Positions 9,030 through 17,918 are shown, counted from the first letter of the stretch. The stretch is 59,952 nt of DNA from Bryobacterales bacterium (GCA_022823865.1 JAJEHF010000003.1:1-59952), one strand, 5' to 3'. Numbers and translations are program-made. Notes: generated from the letters alone by a model not told the origin.

Positions 9030-9815
9030 CTAAGACTGAGCCTTGGCCCGCCCGCCGGGCCGCGCAGTGGCGAGAGTGGTCGAGCCACAGTCGATCAGGA
9101 TCGTCTCGGCGGTGATCGCCGTGGCATCGGCGGCCAAGAACAGCACCGTCGAGGCCACCTCTTCGACAGACGCGATCCGCCCGAGCGGAGAGTGCTGCCG
9201 CCCCTGCTCGAACGCTTCGTCCGGCCAGCCTGCGAACCGGGTGTGGACCAAGCCCGGAGCAATCGCGTTCACGCGGATGTCCGGGGCCAATGCCCGTGCC
9301 AGCGACCGGGTCATGTTGACCATCGCCGCCTTCGAAGCCGAGTAGACGATGGAACTGCCCGCTGCGTTGTAGGCCGAGGCCGACGCGTTGTTGACGATGG
9401 AACCGCCCCCGTTCTTGCGCATCAGCGGCACCGCCGCCCGGCTGCAGTAGAAGGCCCCTCGCAGGTTGGTGTTGAGCGTGCGGTCCCAGATCTCGTCGGT
9501 GAGGTCGTCGAGTTTCCAGTGCGGCGTCACCTTGCTCCAGCCGGCGTTGTTCACCAGGATGTCCAGCCGGCCCCAGCGGGACTCGACAGCGTCTACCATG
9601 GCCCGCACTTCGTCGTCGTCCTGGACGTTGGCCGCGTGGGCGGCTGCCTCGCCGCCCCCTCCCTCGATTTCCGCGACCACCTCCTTGGCGGCCGCGGCCG
9701 AGGCCCGGTAGTTGACCAGCACCTTGGCGCCCTCCGCCGCGAGCAGCGCGCTGATCCCGCGGCCCATTCCCGTCGCGCCGCCCGTGACGATGGCAACTTG
9801 TCCTTGGAGCTTCAT
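9030..9815 (-). CDS. short-chain dehydrogenase/reductase (SDR)
   Basis: A 261-residue classical SDR. The cofactor motif TGGATGMG is at the N-terminus, then VNNAG, a serine-rich strand and the YSASK active site, followed by NAIAPGLVHT. I chose the ATG at 9815 because AAAGGCG lies at good spacing before it; a GTG at 9833 would add six residues. The cofactor is NAD(H) or NADP(H); the substrate cannot be read from sequence. It stands 38 bp upstream of the TVP38-DUF547 gene on the same strand and could be co-transcribed with it. The 10-residue tail after DCGSTTLA is rich in Ala/Gly/Arg and probably disordered. Confidence 0.9.
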   Translation of the reverse strand: MKLQGQVAIVTGGATGMGRGISALLAAEGAKVLVNYRASAAAAKEVVAEIEGGGGEAAAHAANVQDDDEVRAMVDAVESRWGRLDILVNNAGWSKVTPHWKLDDLTDEIWDRTLNTNLRGAFYCSRAAVPLMRKNGGGSIVNNASASAYNAAGSSIVYSASKAAMVNMTRSLARALAPDIRVNAIAPGLVHTRFAGWPDEAFEQGRQHSPLGRIASVEEVASTVLFLAADATAITAETILIDCGSTTLATARPGGRAKAQS

Positions 9816-10081
9816 GTCGAACGCCTTTGGCACCGAATACCGATCAGTCTAGCGGAAGTCGGCAGGGTTGATTCTCGAAGGCTGGTGCTGCCGGTCCCAG
9901 CAGGTCGGCCTAGCGCCCGGACGTGTGATGCGCCGCTCCCCGGCATCGTCTCGACTGCGTTTCCTGCCCGGCCACGGGGGCCGAGGCCGGATTCTCGCCG
10001 AACCCACTCTCGGACCGGAGCGCCCGAGGCGAACTGTGGCATTCTCATAGTTCAAGCGGGATCCCGCCAGGAAGTGCCGCC

Positions 10082-11089
10082 GTGACCAACCGTCGTTCAA
10101 CGCCCGTTCGGCTATCCGGGCGGTCCGTGCGGACCAAGCCCGCATCGCTCGGGCTCGGCTTGTCACTGTTGGTGCTCCTGCCCGCTGCGCTGCCGCTGTC
10201 GGCCCAGCAGTCGTGCCCGTGGTGCGGTGCTGGCGAGGTCACGCCGGTCTCGGTCGAGGGAGTCGTGGACCTGCATGTCCACAGCGCTCCCGACAGCGGG
10301 CCGCGTTCGATCGGCGCGCTGGAGGTGGCTCGGATGGCCCGCAGCGCGGGCATGCGAGCTCTCCTGCTCAAGAACCACTATGCGTCCACGGCGGGCTTGG
10401 CCTACTTGGTCGAGCGGGCAGTGCCCGGGATTCGCGTGTTTGGCGGCATCGCTCTCAATGCGTCTAGCGGAATCAACGTTGTCGCGGTGGACCACATGGC
10501 ACGCACGACCGGTGGACACGGCAAGGTGGTCTGGATGCCCACCTTCGATTCCGAACACTACCACCGCGTTCTGCGGCCCAATCCCAATCGCGTGCCGATC
10601 TCGGCCGACGGGGCGCTGTTGCCGAGCGTGCTGGCAGTGCTGGACAAGATCGCGGAGCGCGATTTGGTGCTGGCGACCGGGCACTCCTCGCCCGAGGAGT
10701 CGCTCATGCTCATACGGGAAGCCCGAGAGCGCGGAATCGGCCGCATCATCGTGACGCATCCGCTGCCGCCGCCGGTCAGCATGTCGATCGAGCAGCAACA
10801 GCGCGCGGCGGCTCTGGGTGCGCTCTTGGAGTATCCCGTCGGGACTGCGCTGGGCGCGAACCCCACTTGGGAGGGGACAAGCGATGAGAAGCTGCGCGCA
10901 TACGTCGAGGCCATCCGGGCGGTCGGGCCCGAGCACGTGGTGATCTCGAGCGATCTGGGCCAGTCGATGAACCCGATCCATACCGACGGATTGGCGGTCT
11001 TCTTGGCTCAGCTCTTGCAGGCGGGCTTTTCCCGCGGCGAGGTCGACCAGATGTCGAAGTCGAATCCCGGAAGGCTGCTGGGGTTATAG
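10082..11089 (+). CDS. exported DUF6282 amidohydrolase-like protein
   Basis: A 335-residue protein starting with GTG, with AGGAAG upstream. The N-terminus holds a Sec signal (LGLGLSLLVLLPAALPLSAQ). The mature enzyme has DLHVHSAPDS near its start, the His-X-His of metal-dependent hydrolases, then LLKNHY, ATGHSSPEE, IVTHPLP and a late VVISSDLGQS aspartate. This pattern fits DUF6282, a TIM-barrel hydrolase-like family without a settled substrate. It lies 6 bp upstream of pgeF on the same strand, which suggests it leads the pgeF-hpt operon. Whether it has a nucleobase or nucleoside role is only an inference from that position. Confidence 0.85.
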   Translation: MTNRRSTPVRLSGRSVRTKPASLGLGLSLLVLLPAALPLSAQQSCPWCGAGEVTPVSVEGVVDLHVHSAPDSGPRSIGALEVARMARSAGMRALLLKNHYASTAGLAYLVERAVPGIRVFGGIALNASSGINVVAVDHMARTTGGHGKVVWMPTFDSEHYHRVLRPNPNRVPISADGALLPSVLAVLDKIAERDLVLATGHSSPEESLMLIREARERGIGRIIVTHPLPPPVSMSIEQQQRAAALGALLEYPVGTALGANPTWEGTSDEKLRAYVEAIRAVGPEHVVISSDLGQSMNPIHTDGLAVFLAQLLQAGFSRGEVDQMSKSNPGRLLGL

Positions 11090-11095
11090 CCGAGC

Positions 11096-11809
11096 ATGCT
11101 CAGGCCAGACGAGCTGGGCGTCCTGCGCGTGAGCGGCTGGGCGGATTGGGGCTGGTTGATCCACGGATTCTCCACGCGCTCGACCGGGGACTTCCTTGAC
11201 TGGCCGAGCGACGACGAGATCTGCAAGAGGTTCGGTGCAGCCGCGGCGGGAACCGCAATGCTGAAGCAGGTTCACTCCGGCCGCTGCGTCCGGGCGGACC
11301 GCGCCTGGAGCGCCACCCGTCCGGAGGCAGATGCCGTTTGCACGAATCGGCCCCGCGTCTTGGTTGGCGTTCGCACGGCGGACTGTCTTCCCATCCTGCT
11401 GGTGGATCCTAGCCGCCGAGCAGTGGCGGCTGTCCACGCGGGATGGCGGGGGGCCGCGGCACGCGTGCTGCCGAGCGCGGTCGAGTCGATGGCGTCCGAG
11501 TACAGCTGCAGGCCCGGCGACATCGAGGCTGCCATAGGGCCGGGCATCGGGCCTTGCTGCTTCGAGGTCGGCGAGGAAGTCGCGGGCCAGTTTTCCGAGG
11601 AGTTCGTCAGCCGCGACGGCCCCAAGCCGCATGTGGATCTTGCGGGGATCCTGGGGGCGCAGCTACGGCAGTCGGGGGTCGACCGCTGCGCCATAGCTGG
11701 GCACTGCACCAGTTGCGATCTTGACCGCTATTTTTCTCACCGCGCGGAGCACGGCGACACGGGCAGGATGCTGGCGCTGGTGGGTCTGCGAGAGGGGCGA
11801 ACGTGTTGA
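11096..11809 (+). CDS. pgeF: PgeF/YfiH/LACC1-family purine nucleoside phosphorylase-like protein
   Basis: A 237-residue cytoplasmic protein of the YfiH/LACC1 family, once called multicopper polyphenol oxidase. The zinc-site residues are visible in ADCLPIL, VHAGWRGAA (His) and GIGPCCFEVG, and CTSCDLDRYFSHR closes the domain. Members phosphorolyse adenosine, guanosine and inosine, and the E. coli protein also edits peptidoglycan precursors by removing wrong L-Ser. Its stop overlaps the GTG start of hpt by 7 bp, so translation is probably coupled. Purine base released here would be the substrate of the next enzyme, which supports the nucleoside-phosphorylase role in this organism. Confidence 0.92.
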   Translation: MLRPDELGVLRVSGWADWGWLIHGFSTRSTGDFLDWPSDDEICKRFGAAAAGTAMLKQVHSGRCVRADRAWSATRPEADAVCTNRPRVLVGVRTADCLPILLVDPSRRAVAAVHAGWRGAAARVLPSAVESMASEYSCRPGDIEAAIGPGIGPCCFEVGEEVAGQFSEEFVSRDGPKPHVDLAGILGAQLRQSGVDRCAIAGHCTSCDLDRYFSHRAEHGDTGRMLALVGLREGRTC

Positions 11810-12354
11810 AAGAGGCGGGGATGGCCCCGGATTGGCCCTCGGACCCCGGTCCGGTCCTGATCTCGAAGAGCCAGATCGCGGCCCGGGTCAAGTCGCTCGC
11901 CGACGAGATTTCCCGAGACCACCAGGGCCAGCGCATCAAGGTCGGAGTCGTGCTAGCCGGCGCGATCGTGTTCGCGGCCGATCTCGTGCGCCAGATCAGC
12001 CTGGACGTTGAGATCTTCTTCATACAGGCGTCAAGCTACGGCGATGGCACTGTTTCGTCCGGGCGGGTCCGAGTGCGACGCGACGAAAAGGTGGATCTTG
12101 CCGATGCGCATGTGCTGGTGGTCGACGACATTCTCGACACGGGGCACACCGCCAAGGCGCTGCTGGAGGACCTCGGCTCGCAACGGCCGGCCACTCTGCG
12201 GATAGCCACCTTGCTGGACAAGCCGGCGAGGCGCCGGGTCGATGTGCGAGCGGACTATGTGGGCTTCGAGGTCCCCAACAAGTTCGTCGTCGGGTACGGC
12301 ATGGACCATAGCGGATCCTTTCGCCACCTGCCCAGCGTCCACGCCCTGGACTGA
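11803..12354 (+). CDS. hpt: hypoxanthine phosphoribosyltransferase
   Basis: A 183-residue type I PRTase making IMP or GMP from hypoxanthine or guanine and PRPP. The PRPP loop VLVVDDILDTGHTA is complete, the flexible-loop region contains SSYGDGT, and the C-terminal purine-binding part reads DYVGFEVPNKFVVGYGMD, the Hpt signature. The start is a GTG at 11803 inside the end of pgeF; the ATG at 11821 is an alternative that removes six residues. The size matches bacterial Hpt. The coupling with pgeF gives a two-step purine salvage module. Confidence 0.95.
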   Translation: MLKEAGMAPDWPSDPGPVLISKSQIAARVKSLADEISRDHQGQRIKVGVVLAGAIVFAADLVRQISLDVEIFFIQASSYGDGTVSSGRVRVRRDEKVDLADAHVLVVDDILDTGHTAKALLEDLGSQRPATLRIATLLDKPARRRVDVRADYVGFEVPNKFVVGYGMDHSGSFRHLPSVHALD

Positions 12355-12406
12355 AACGGGAAGAGCAGGGCAGAGGTCACCCGCCTGGCTCCCGTCGATC
12401 CCGCCC

Positions 12407-13552
12407 ATGGCCAAGGATTCCAGAGACGGCGGTGATCAGCCGGTCGTGCTGATCACCGGCGCTTCCGGCTACATCGGAGGCCGTCTGCTGGCCAAGCTCG
12501 AGCCCGCCGGATACTGCATCCGTTGCCTGAGCCGGCATCCGGAATACTTGCAATCGCGCCTCGGGGCCATGACCGTCGCCTTGCGCGGCGACGTGCTCGA
12601 TGCCGAATCTCTGCGACCTGCGCTTGCAGGAGTGCAGGTTGCCTACTACCTGGTGCATTCGATGGCGTCCGGAGCTCGATTCAGCGACCTTGACCTCGAT
12701 GCGGCCCGCACCTTCGGGAGTGTCGCGAGGGAACAAGGCGTCGGTCGGATCATCTATCTCGGCGGACTGGGGTCCGGGAATGACCTTTCGCCTCACCTGG
12801 AGAGCCGTCAGCAGGTCGGGCGAGCCCTCCGCGCATCGGGAGTGCCGACCTTGGAGTTCCGGGCCTCGATCATTCTGGGATCGGCCAGCGTTTCCTTCGA
12901 AATCGTGCGCACGTTGGTCGAGCGCCTCCCCGTGATGGTGACGCCGCGTTGGACGCGCACTCTCGCCCAGCCGATCGCTGTCGAGGATGTCATTTCGTAC
13001 TTGGTGGCGGGCCTCGACAAGGACATTTCTCAGAGCGAGGTCTTCGAGATCGGGGGGGCTGACAGGGTTTCGTACCTGGGCCTGCTTCGGGCCTACGCGA
13101 GGGTTCGCGGTATCCGTCGGATCATCCTGCCGGTCCCGCTCTTGACTCCCCGGCTTTCCAGCCTCTGGCTTGGGCTGGTGACCCCCGTCTACGCCCGCGT
13201 GGGGCGGAGCTTGATCGAAGGCGTCCGCAACGAAACGCTAGTGCGGGACGATAGGGCTCTTCGAGAGTTTGACGTTCGGCCCATGAGCGCTGTGACGGCG
13301 CTTGAGCGGGCGTTGAAGAACGAGGACCAGGAACTCGCGCAGACTCGTTGGTCGGACGCCTATCCGGCCTTGCGCGGGGACGCCCAGTGGGGAGGCGTGC
13401 GCTTTGGCCAGCGGGTGGTCGACTCCAGAACCGCGCCTGTAGCCCTTCCTGCCCGCCACGTATTCCCGCTTGTAGAGGCGATCGGGGGGCCACCGGCTGG
13501 TATTACGGCGACTGGCTGTGGCGCGTTCGCGGCTTTCTGGACTTGCTGGTAG
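12407..13552 (+). CDS. SDR/NAD(P)-binding protein (SDR-DUF2867 type), truncated by frameshift
   Basis: Read from the ATG at 12407; the open frame further upstream lies inside hpt. The N-terminus VVLITGASGYIGG is the NAD(P)-binding glycine motif of atypical SDRs, followed by YYLVHSM and the proline-rich substrate-domain start FRASIILG. Residues to about 360 look like the YbjT-type SDR that normally continues into DUF2867. After FPLVEAIGG at 13484-13489 the frame turns into PPAGITATGC and stops, while the +1 frame goes on with TGWYYGDWLWRVRGF. One extra G in the run of six would join them. Either an assembly error or a real mutation is possible; the frame on both sides is still well conserved. 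It follows hpt by 52 bp. Confidence 0.85.
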   Translation: MAKDSRDGGDQPVVLITGASGYIGGRLLAKLEPAGYCIRCLSRHPEYLQSRLGAMTVALRGDVLDAESLRPALAGVQVAYYLVHSMASGARFSDLDLDAARTFGSVAREQGVGRIIYLGGLGSGNDLSPHLESRQQVGRALRASGVPTLEFRASIILGSASVSFEIVRTLVERLPVMVTPRWTRTLAQPIAVEDVISYLVAGLDKDISQSEVFEIGGADRVSYLGLLRAYARVRGIRRIILPVPLLTPRLSSLWLGLVTPVYARVGRSLIEGVRNETLVRDDRALREFDVRPMSAVTALERALKNEDQELAQTRWSDAYPALRGDAQWGGVRFGQRVVDSRTAPVALPARHVFPLVEAIGGPPAGITATGCGAFAAFWTCW

Positions 13553-13878
13553 GAGGGGTTGGGCTGCGCCGGGGCAGGCGGGATCCCGAACGGCTCCGTC
13601 CGGGCGATGCGGTCGATTTCTGGCGCGTGGAGTTGCTGGAACCCGGCAGACGGCTCCGGCTCCGCGCCGAAATGGTTCTCCCGGGGAGGGCGTGGCTAGA
13701 ATTCGAGGTCGAACCGAACGGATCGCGCTGCACGCTGCGGCAGACGGCCGAGTTTGACCCCTCGGGCTGGCTCGGACATCTGTATTGGTACGCCCTCTAC
13801 CCCGTGCATGGGCTGATCTTCGGCAACATGCTGAAGCATATCGCCCGTGAAGCCGAGGTTCGTGCGCGAGGAGCTTAG
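13490..13878 (+). pseudogene. C-terminal DUF2867 domain of the preceding SDR gene, in the +1 frame
   Basis: This is the continuation of the SDR gene after the frameshift. It begins TGWYYGDWLWRVRGFLD and holds the family sequence GGVGLRRGRRDPERL, DAVDFWRVE and LPGRAWLEFEV, ending at the TAG after VRARGA. It has no start codon of its own in a sensible place; an ATG further upstream in this frame (13348) lies in sequence that codes for the SDR in the other frame. DUF2867 is a START-like (SRPBCC-type) domain and probably forms a ligand pocket next to the SDR. If the G run is an assembly error, the true gene is 12407-13878 and encodes about 490 residues. Confidence 0.8.
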
Positions 13879-14205
13879 CGAGACACCGGGGTTCCGGCAC
13901 TTTCCCGCCCGGTGAGAGTTCTTTTCGAACAGCGCGGCCGCGGCCCTCATTTCGGGACTCTTGACCTTGCCCCGAGGAGTTCGACTCAGGGGATCTACCT
14001 TGCAGCAGATCCTCGCCGACTTGTCTTGCATTGCGCTTGGGGATCTGCTCCGCTGAAGCGGCGCGAGTGCTCGGGCGAAGAGGCGGGGGCTGTCGCGGCT
14101 GCGTCCGCCCTCGGTTGCCTCCGGGACGGGCGCGGGCGGCTTGATCCCCGGGAATTTCCGCCCGAAAGGGCACTAGGGCCGCCGATTTCTTGCTATGGTT
14201 GAGCC
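13879..14205. other. intergenic region, nothing recognised
   Basis: A 327-bp gap between the SDR-DUF2867 gene and the DUF1501 gene. The short open frames on both strands have no family features. The last part before 14206 should hold the promoter and ribosome site of the DUF1501 gene, but no clear consensus stands out. Confidence 0.4.
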
Positions 14206-15666
14206 ATGCTGACAATTCCGAATCGTCACCTTGCCCGATTCTGCGACGGCTCTACCCGCAGGGACCTGATGAAAGTCGGCTCGCTGGGCCTGTTCGGCCT
14301 GACGCTGCAGGACGTGCTGCGCCTGCAGGAGAAGGCCCGGGCCTCGACCGGCACCGGGCGCTACGACGGCTCGACCGGGTACGGCTCGGCGAAGTCCGTC
14401 ATCGTGTTGTTCCTGCAGGGCGGCCCGTCACACATCGACATCTGGGATCCCAAGCCCGATGCTCCGTCCAACGTGCGCGGGGAGTTCAAGCAGATCAAGA
14501 CCAAGATCCCCGGCATCCATCTCAGCGAGACGATGCCGATGCTGGCTGACACGGTGGACAAGTGCACGCTGATCCGCTCGATGAGCTACACCCCGGCCGG
14601 GCTGTTCAATCACACGGCCGCGATCTACCAGATGCTGACCGGCTACGAGCCGACCGAGGTCTCCCCTTCCGGCCAGCTCGAGCCCCCGTCGCCCAACGAC
14701 TACCCGACCGCCGGCTCGTGGATCACAAAGTTCCGCCCGCCCACGGACCCAGTGCTTCCGTTCGTGGAATTGCCGCGCCCGCTGCAGGAGTCCAGCGTGA
14801 TCGGCAAGGGCGGCGCCGCCGGGTTCATCGGCAAGGCATACGACCCGTACCGGCTCTACCAAGACCCCAACGAGCCGATCCAGCTCGCTGACTTGGAACT
14901 GCGCAAGGAAGTTCCGGCGGAGCGTCTGCAGGGTCGCTTCGAGCTGCTGCGGGGCATCAACGGCTCGATGCCGGCGCTGGACAAGGCGGTCAGCAGCTAT
15001 GCGCTGGACAAGTACTACCAAAACGCATTCGACCTGGTGCTGTCAGGCAAGGCGCGCAATGCGTTCGACCTGTCCATGGAATCCGACGACATGCGCGACA
15101 AGTACGGGCGCTTCACCTTTGGCCAGGGCGCCTTGATGGCGCGGCGACTGGTGGAGGCGGGCACCCGCATGGTGCAGTTGAACTGGCCGTCGGTGGCCAA
15201 CGGCGATCCTGAGACGACGGCGTGGGACACCCACGCGGCCAACTTCGGCCCGCTGCGTGACCTCCACTGCCCGAAACTGGACCGCACGCTGTCGACTTTG
15301 CTGACCGACATGGACGAGAGGGGGCTGCTGGACGAGACACTGATCGTCGCGGTCGGTGAATTCGGACGCTCCCCGCGGCTCGGGGTCTCGACCTCCGGCA
15401 ACACGAACTCCCCCGACGGCCGGGACCACTGGCCGTACTGCTACACCGCCATGGTGGCGGGCGCGGGCATCCCGGGCGGCCGGCTCTACGGCGAGTCCGA
15501 CGGGACGGCCTCTTCCCCGAAGGAAAAGCCCGTGCATCCCAACGACCTGCTGGCGACCATCTACTACGCGCTCGGCATCGACCCGAACCAAGAGATCCAC
15601 AACCACTTGGATCAGCCGCGCGACTTGGTCAAGGGCAAGCCGCTGATGGATCTCTGGGTGGGCTAG
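14206..15666 (+). CDS. DUF1501 protein (sulfatase-fold, exported)
   Basis: A 486-residue protein. The N-terminus CDGSTRRDLMKVGSLGLFGL is a twin-arginine-type signal. The body has the DUF1501 pattern: VLFLQGGPSHIDIWDPKPDAP with its metal-ligand Asp/His, GEFKQIKT, DTVDKCTLIRSM, TAWDTHAANFG, VGEFGRSPRL and RDHWPYCYTAMVAGAGIPGG. These blocks place it in the alkaline-phosphatase/sulfatase fold. In Planctomycetota and Acidobacteriota such genes usually sit beside DUF1549/DUF1553 or DUF1592 cytochrome-type genes; this one stands alone. The function is unknown. It converges with the enoyl-CoA hydratase gene downstream. Confidence 0.92.
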   Translation: MLTIPNRHLARFCDGSTRRDLMKVGSLGLFGLTLQDVLRLQEKARASTGTGRYDGSTGYGSAKSVIVLFLQGGPSHIDIWDPKPDAPSNVRGEFKQIKTKIPGIHLSETMPMLADTVDKCTLIRSMSYTPAGLFNHTAAIYQMLTGYEPTEVSPSGQLEPPSPNDYPTAGSWITKFRPPTDPVLPFVELPRPLQESSVIGKGGAAGFIGKAYDPYRLYQDPNEPIQLADLELRKEVPAERLQGRFELLRGINGSMPALDKAVSSYALDKYYQNAFDLVLSGKARNAFDLSMESDDMRDKYGRFTFGQGALMARRLVEAGTRMVQLNWPSVANGDPETTAWDTHAANFGPLRDLHCPKLDRTLSTLLTDMDERGLLDETLIVAVGEFGRSPRLGVSTSGNTNSPDGRDHWPYCYTAMVAGAGIPGGRLYGESDGTASSPKEKPVHPNDLLATIYYALGIDPNQEIHNHLDQPRDLVKGKPLMDLWVG

Positions 15667-15702
15667 GCCGCATTCTTGCGGCCCGCCTCTCCCGCGGCGG
15701 GG
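15666..15702. terminator. possible bidirectional terminator (GC hairpins)
   Basis: Between two convergent genes there is a perfect 6-bp stem, GGCCGC-ATTCTT-GCGGCC (15666-15683), followed at once by a second GC-rich hairpin (CCCGCC with GGCGGG). Neither has a T run, so intrinsic termination is uncertain. Confidence 0.35.
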
Positions 15703-15740
15703 CTGGGGCGGGCGTGCCCCTGGGCTGGGAGATCCGGCGC

Positions 15741-16517
15741 CTATTTGCCGGCCCAGACCGGCTGGCGTTTCTCCAGGAAGGCGCACATGCCCTCTTGGGC
15801 ATCCGCGGCCAGGGCGTTCATGCTCATCACTTCCTTGGCGTAGTCGTAGGCCTTGGGCTGGTCGAGGTCGATCTGGGAGTAGAACGCCTGCTTGCCCAGT
15901 CCGACGGTCAACGAGCTTGCCGCGGCGATCTCGCCGGCCAGCCTGCGCGTCTCGTCGGCCAGCCGCTGGCGGGGCACGACATGGTTGACCAAGCCCCACT
16001 CTGCCGCCTGCGCGGCGTCGATCATTTTCCCCGTGAGCAGCATCTCCAGGGCCCGCTTCCTGCCGATGCTGCGCGTGAGCGCGACCATCGGGGTGCTGCA
16101 GAACAGGCCGATCTTGACTCCCGGCGTCGCGAAGCGCGACACCTCCGAAGCCACGGCTAGGTCGCAGGTGGCCACCAGCTGGCAGCCGGCCGCCGTCGCG
16201 ATGCCGTCGATCTGGGCAATCACCGGCTGCGGGATCGCCTGGATGGCGTTCATCATCTCGGTGCAGCAGTCGAAGACGTGCCGGTAGTGCTTGATGTCGC
16301 CTCCTGTCATCTCGCGCAGGTCGTGCCCGGCGGAGAAGACCGGCCCCTCGGCCTGCAGGATCACTGCCCGGACGGCTTCGTTCGCGCCTATTTCGCGGAT
16401 CGCCGCCGTCAGCGCGGCCATGACTTCGAGCGACAGGGAGTTGCGCCGCTCGGGGTTGGCCAGCGTCAGCGTTGCCAATGGCTCGGCCACTTCGATCTTC
16501 AGTGCCGGAGCTGCCAT
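15741..16517 (-). CDS. enoyl-CoA hydratase/isomerase family protein
   Basis: A 258-residue crotonase-fold enzyme starting at the ATG at 16517. The oxyanion-hole segments are visible in PERRNSLSLEVM and FSAGHDLREM, then GIATAAGCQLVATCDLAVAS and FATPGVKIGLFCSTPMVAL. The usual catalytic pair of hydratases is not clear: the position of the second glutamate reads as a GLFCST-type sequence, as in family members near ECHDC3 whose activity is unproven. It is transcribed away from the GntP permease gene across only 42 bp. Acyl-CoA metabolism is likely, the exact reaction is not known. Confidence 0.88.
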   Translation of the reverse strand: MAAPALKIEVAEPLATLTLANPERRNSLSLEVMAALTAAIREIGANEAVRAVILQAEGPVFSAGHDLREMTGGDIKHYRHVFDCCTEMMNAIQAIPQPVIAQIDGIATAAGCQLVATCDLAVASEVSRFATPGVKIGLFCSTPMVALTRSIGRKRALEMLLTGKMIDAAQAAEWGLVNHVVPRQRLADETRRLAGEIAAASSLTVGLGKQAFYSQIDLDQPKAYDYAKEVMSMNALAADAQEGMCAFLEKRQPVWAGK

Positions 16518-16559
16518 AGTGTGCTCAGGATAGCAACCGTAGTATTCTGTTCGGAACTC

Positions 16560-17918
16560 ATGCACCCGATTCTGATCCTGCTGATCTCGATGGCGGCGGT
16601 CTTCCTGCTGATTATCCGCTGGAAGATCAACGCTTTCGCCGCCCTCATCCTTTCCGCAATCCTGATCGGCCTGCTCTCGCCGCACGTCGCCGTCGAAGAC
16701 ATCATGGGGGCCGTCACCGAGGCCTTCGGGGGCTTGGTCGGCAGGATCGGAGTGGCGATCGCCATGGCCGCGGTGATCGGGCAGTGCTTGATGGAGAGCG
16801 GTGCTGCCGAGAAGATCACGCGGCGCTTCGTGGCCTGGCTGGGCGAGAAATATTCCTCGTTCTCGATGGTGATCAGCGGCTACATCCTGTCCATTCCGGT
16901 ATTCCACGACACGGTGTTCTACCTGCTCGTGCCGTTGGCTCGCTCGATGAGCATGCGCGTCAAGGGCCGCAACTACCTGCTGTACACGCTGGCGATCGGG
17001 GCGGGCGGCGTGACGACGCACATATTCGTGCCGCCCACCCCCGGGCCGCTGGCGATGGCCGAGACGCTCGACATCGATCTCGGCCTGGTCATCGTCGTCG
17101 GCCTGATGGTGGCGGTGCCGTCGGCGCTGGCGTGCTGGGCCTATGCGTGGTGGATCGACCGCAAGCTCAACATCCCGATCCGCGAGGCTCCCGGCCTCTC
17201 TCTTGAGGAGCTTGAAGAGGTCGCTCACCGGCCCGAGAGCGAGCTTCCGGGCTTTGGGGTCTCGCTCTTGCCGATCGCCCTGCCGGTGGTCCTGATCACC
17301 GCCAACACGGTGACCAACACGTTCTTCCCCGGCAGCGCCCTCAGTGATGTCACGGCCTTTCTGGGCAATCCCAACCTAGCCCTGATCCTGGCCGCCGCAA
17401 CCGCGCTCAGCGTGCTGGCCTCGCACAAGGGCCTGGGCTTGCGCGAACTGGCCAAGCCCACGGAAGAAGCCATCAAGAGCGCAGGCCTGATCATCCTCAT
17501 CACCGCCGGCGGCGGAGCGTTCGGGAGGATGCTGGTCAAGGCCGAGGTCGGCACCGTGCTGGGCGAGTACGCCCAGCAGGTGGGCCTCTCCCTGATGCTG
17601 CTCGGATTCGGGGTCGCGATGGTCTTCCGCATCGCGCAGGGATCCGCCACGACCGCGATGATCACGACCTCGGAGATCCTGGCGCCGTTGATCCTGGCCA
17701 GCCCGCCCGGGCATCATGCGGTCTACATCCTGACCGCCATCGGCTCCGGGTCGATCGTGGGCGGATGGATGAACGATTCGGGTTTCTGGGTGTTCAAGAC
17801 GATGACTGGCCTCACCGAGGTCGAGGCTCTAAAGACCAAGACGGTCTCGCTGTTCGCGCTAGGCGGTGCTGGCTTGCTGGCTTCTTGGCTAGGGGCGGTC
17901 TTCTTTCCGTTGGTGTAG
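16560..17918 (+). CDS. GntP-family permease (gluconate/organic acid:H+ symporter type)
   Basis: A 452-residue membrane protein starting at the ATG at 16560. It has about 12 hydrophobic segments and the family blocks PVFHDTVFYLLVPLARSM, GGVTTHIFVPPTPGPL, ITAGGGAFGRML and IAQGSATTAMITTSEI, the last being the GntP signature region. The length matches GntP proteins (about 440-450). It imports gluconate or related hydroxy acids; acidobacterial members are uncharacterised. The divergent enoyl-CoA hydratase suggests shared control. The open frame upstream of 16560 lies over the hydratase gene and is not used. Confidence 0.92.
   Translation: MHPILILLISMAAVFLLIIRWKINAFAALILSAILIGLLSPHVAVEDIMGAVTEAFGGLVGRIGVAIAMAAVIGQCLMESGAAEKITRRFVAWLGEKYSSFSMVISGYILSIPVFHDTVFYLLVPLARSMSMRVKGRNYLLYTLAIGAGGVTTHIFVPPTPGPLAMAETLDIDLGLVIVVGLMVAVPSALACWAYAWWIDRKLNIPIREAPGLSLEELEEVAHRPESELPGFGVSLLPIALPVVLITANTVTNTFFPGSALSDVTAFLGNPNLALILAAATALSVLASHKGLGLRELAKPTEEAIKSAGLIILITAGGGAFGRMLVKAEVGTVLGEYAQQVGLSLMLLGFGVAMVFRIAQGSATTAMITTSEILAPLILASPPGHHAVYILTAIGSGSIVGGWMNDSGFWVFKTMTGLTEVEALKTKTVSLFALGGAGLLASWLGAVFFPLV

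Noticed and set aside
16518..17228. Upstream extension of the enoyl-CoA hydratase frame to 495 residues
   Set aside because: It runs antisense through the GntP permease, which has clear family sequence; the hydratase starts at 16517.
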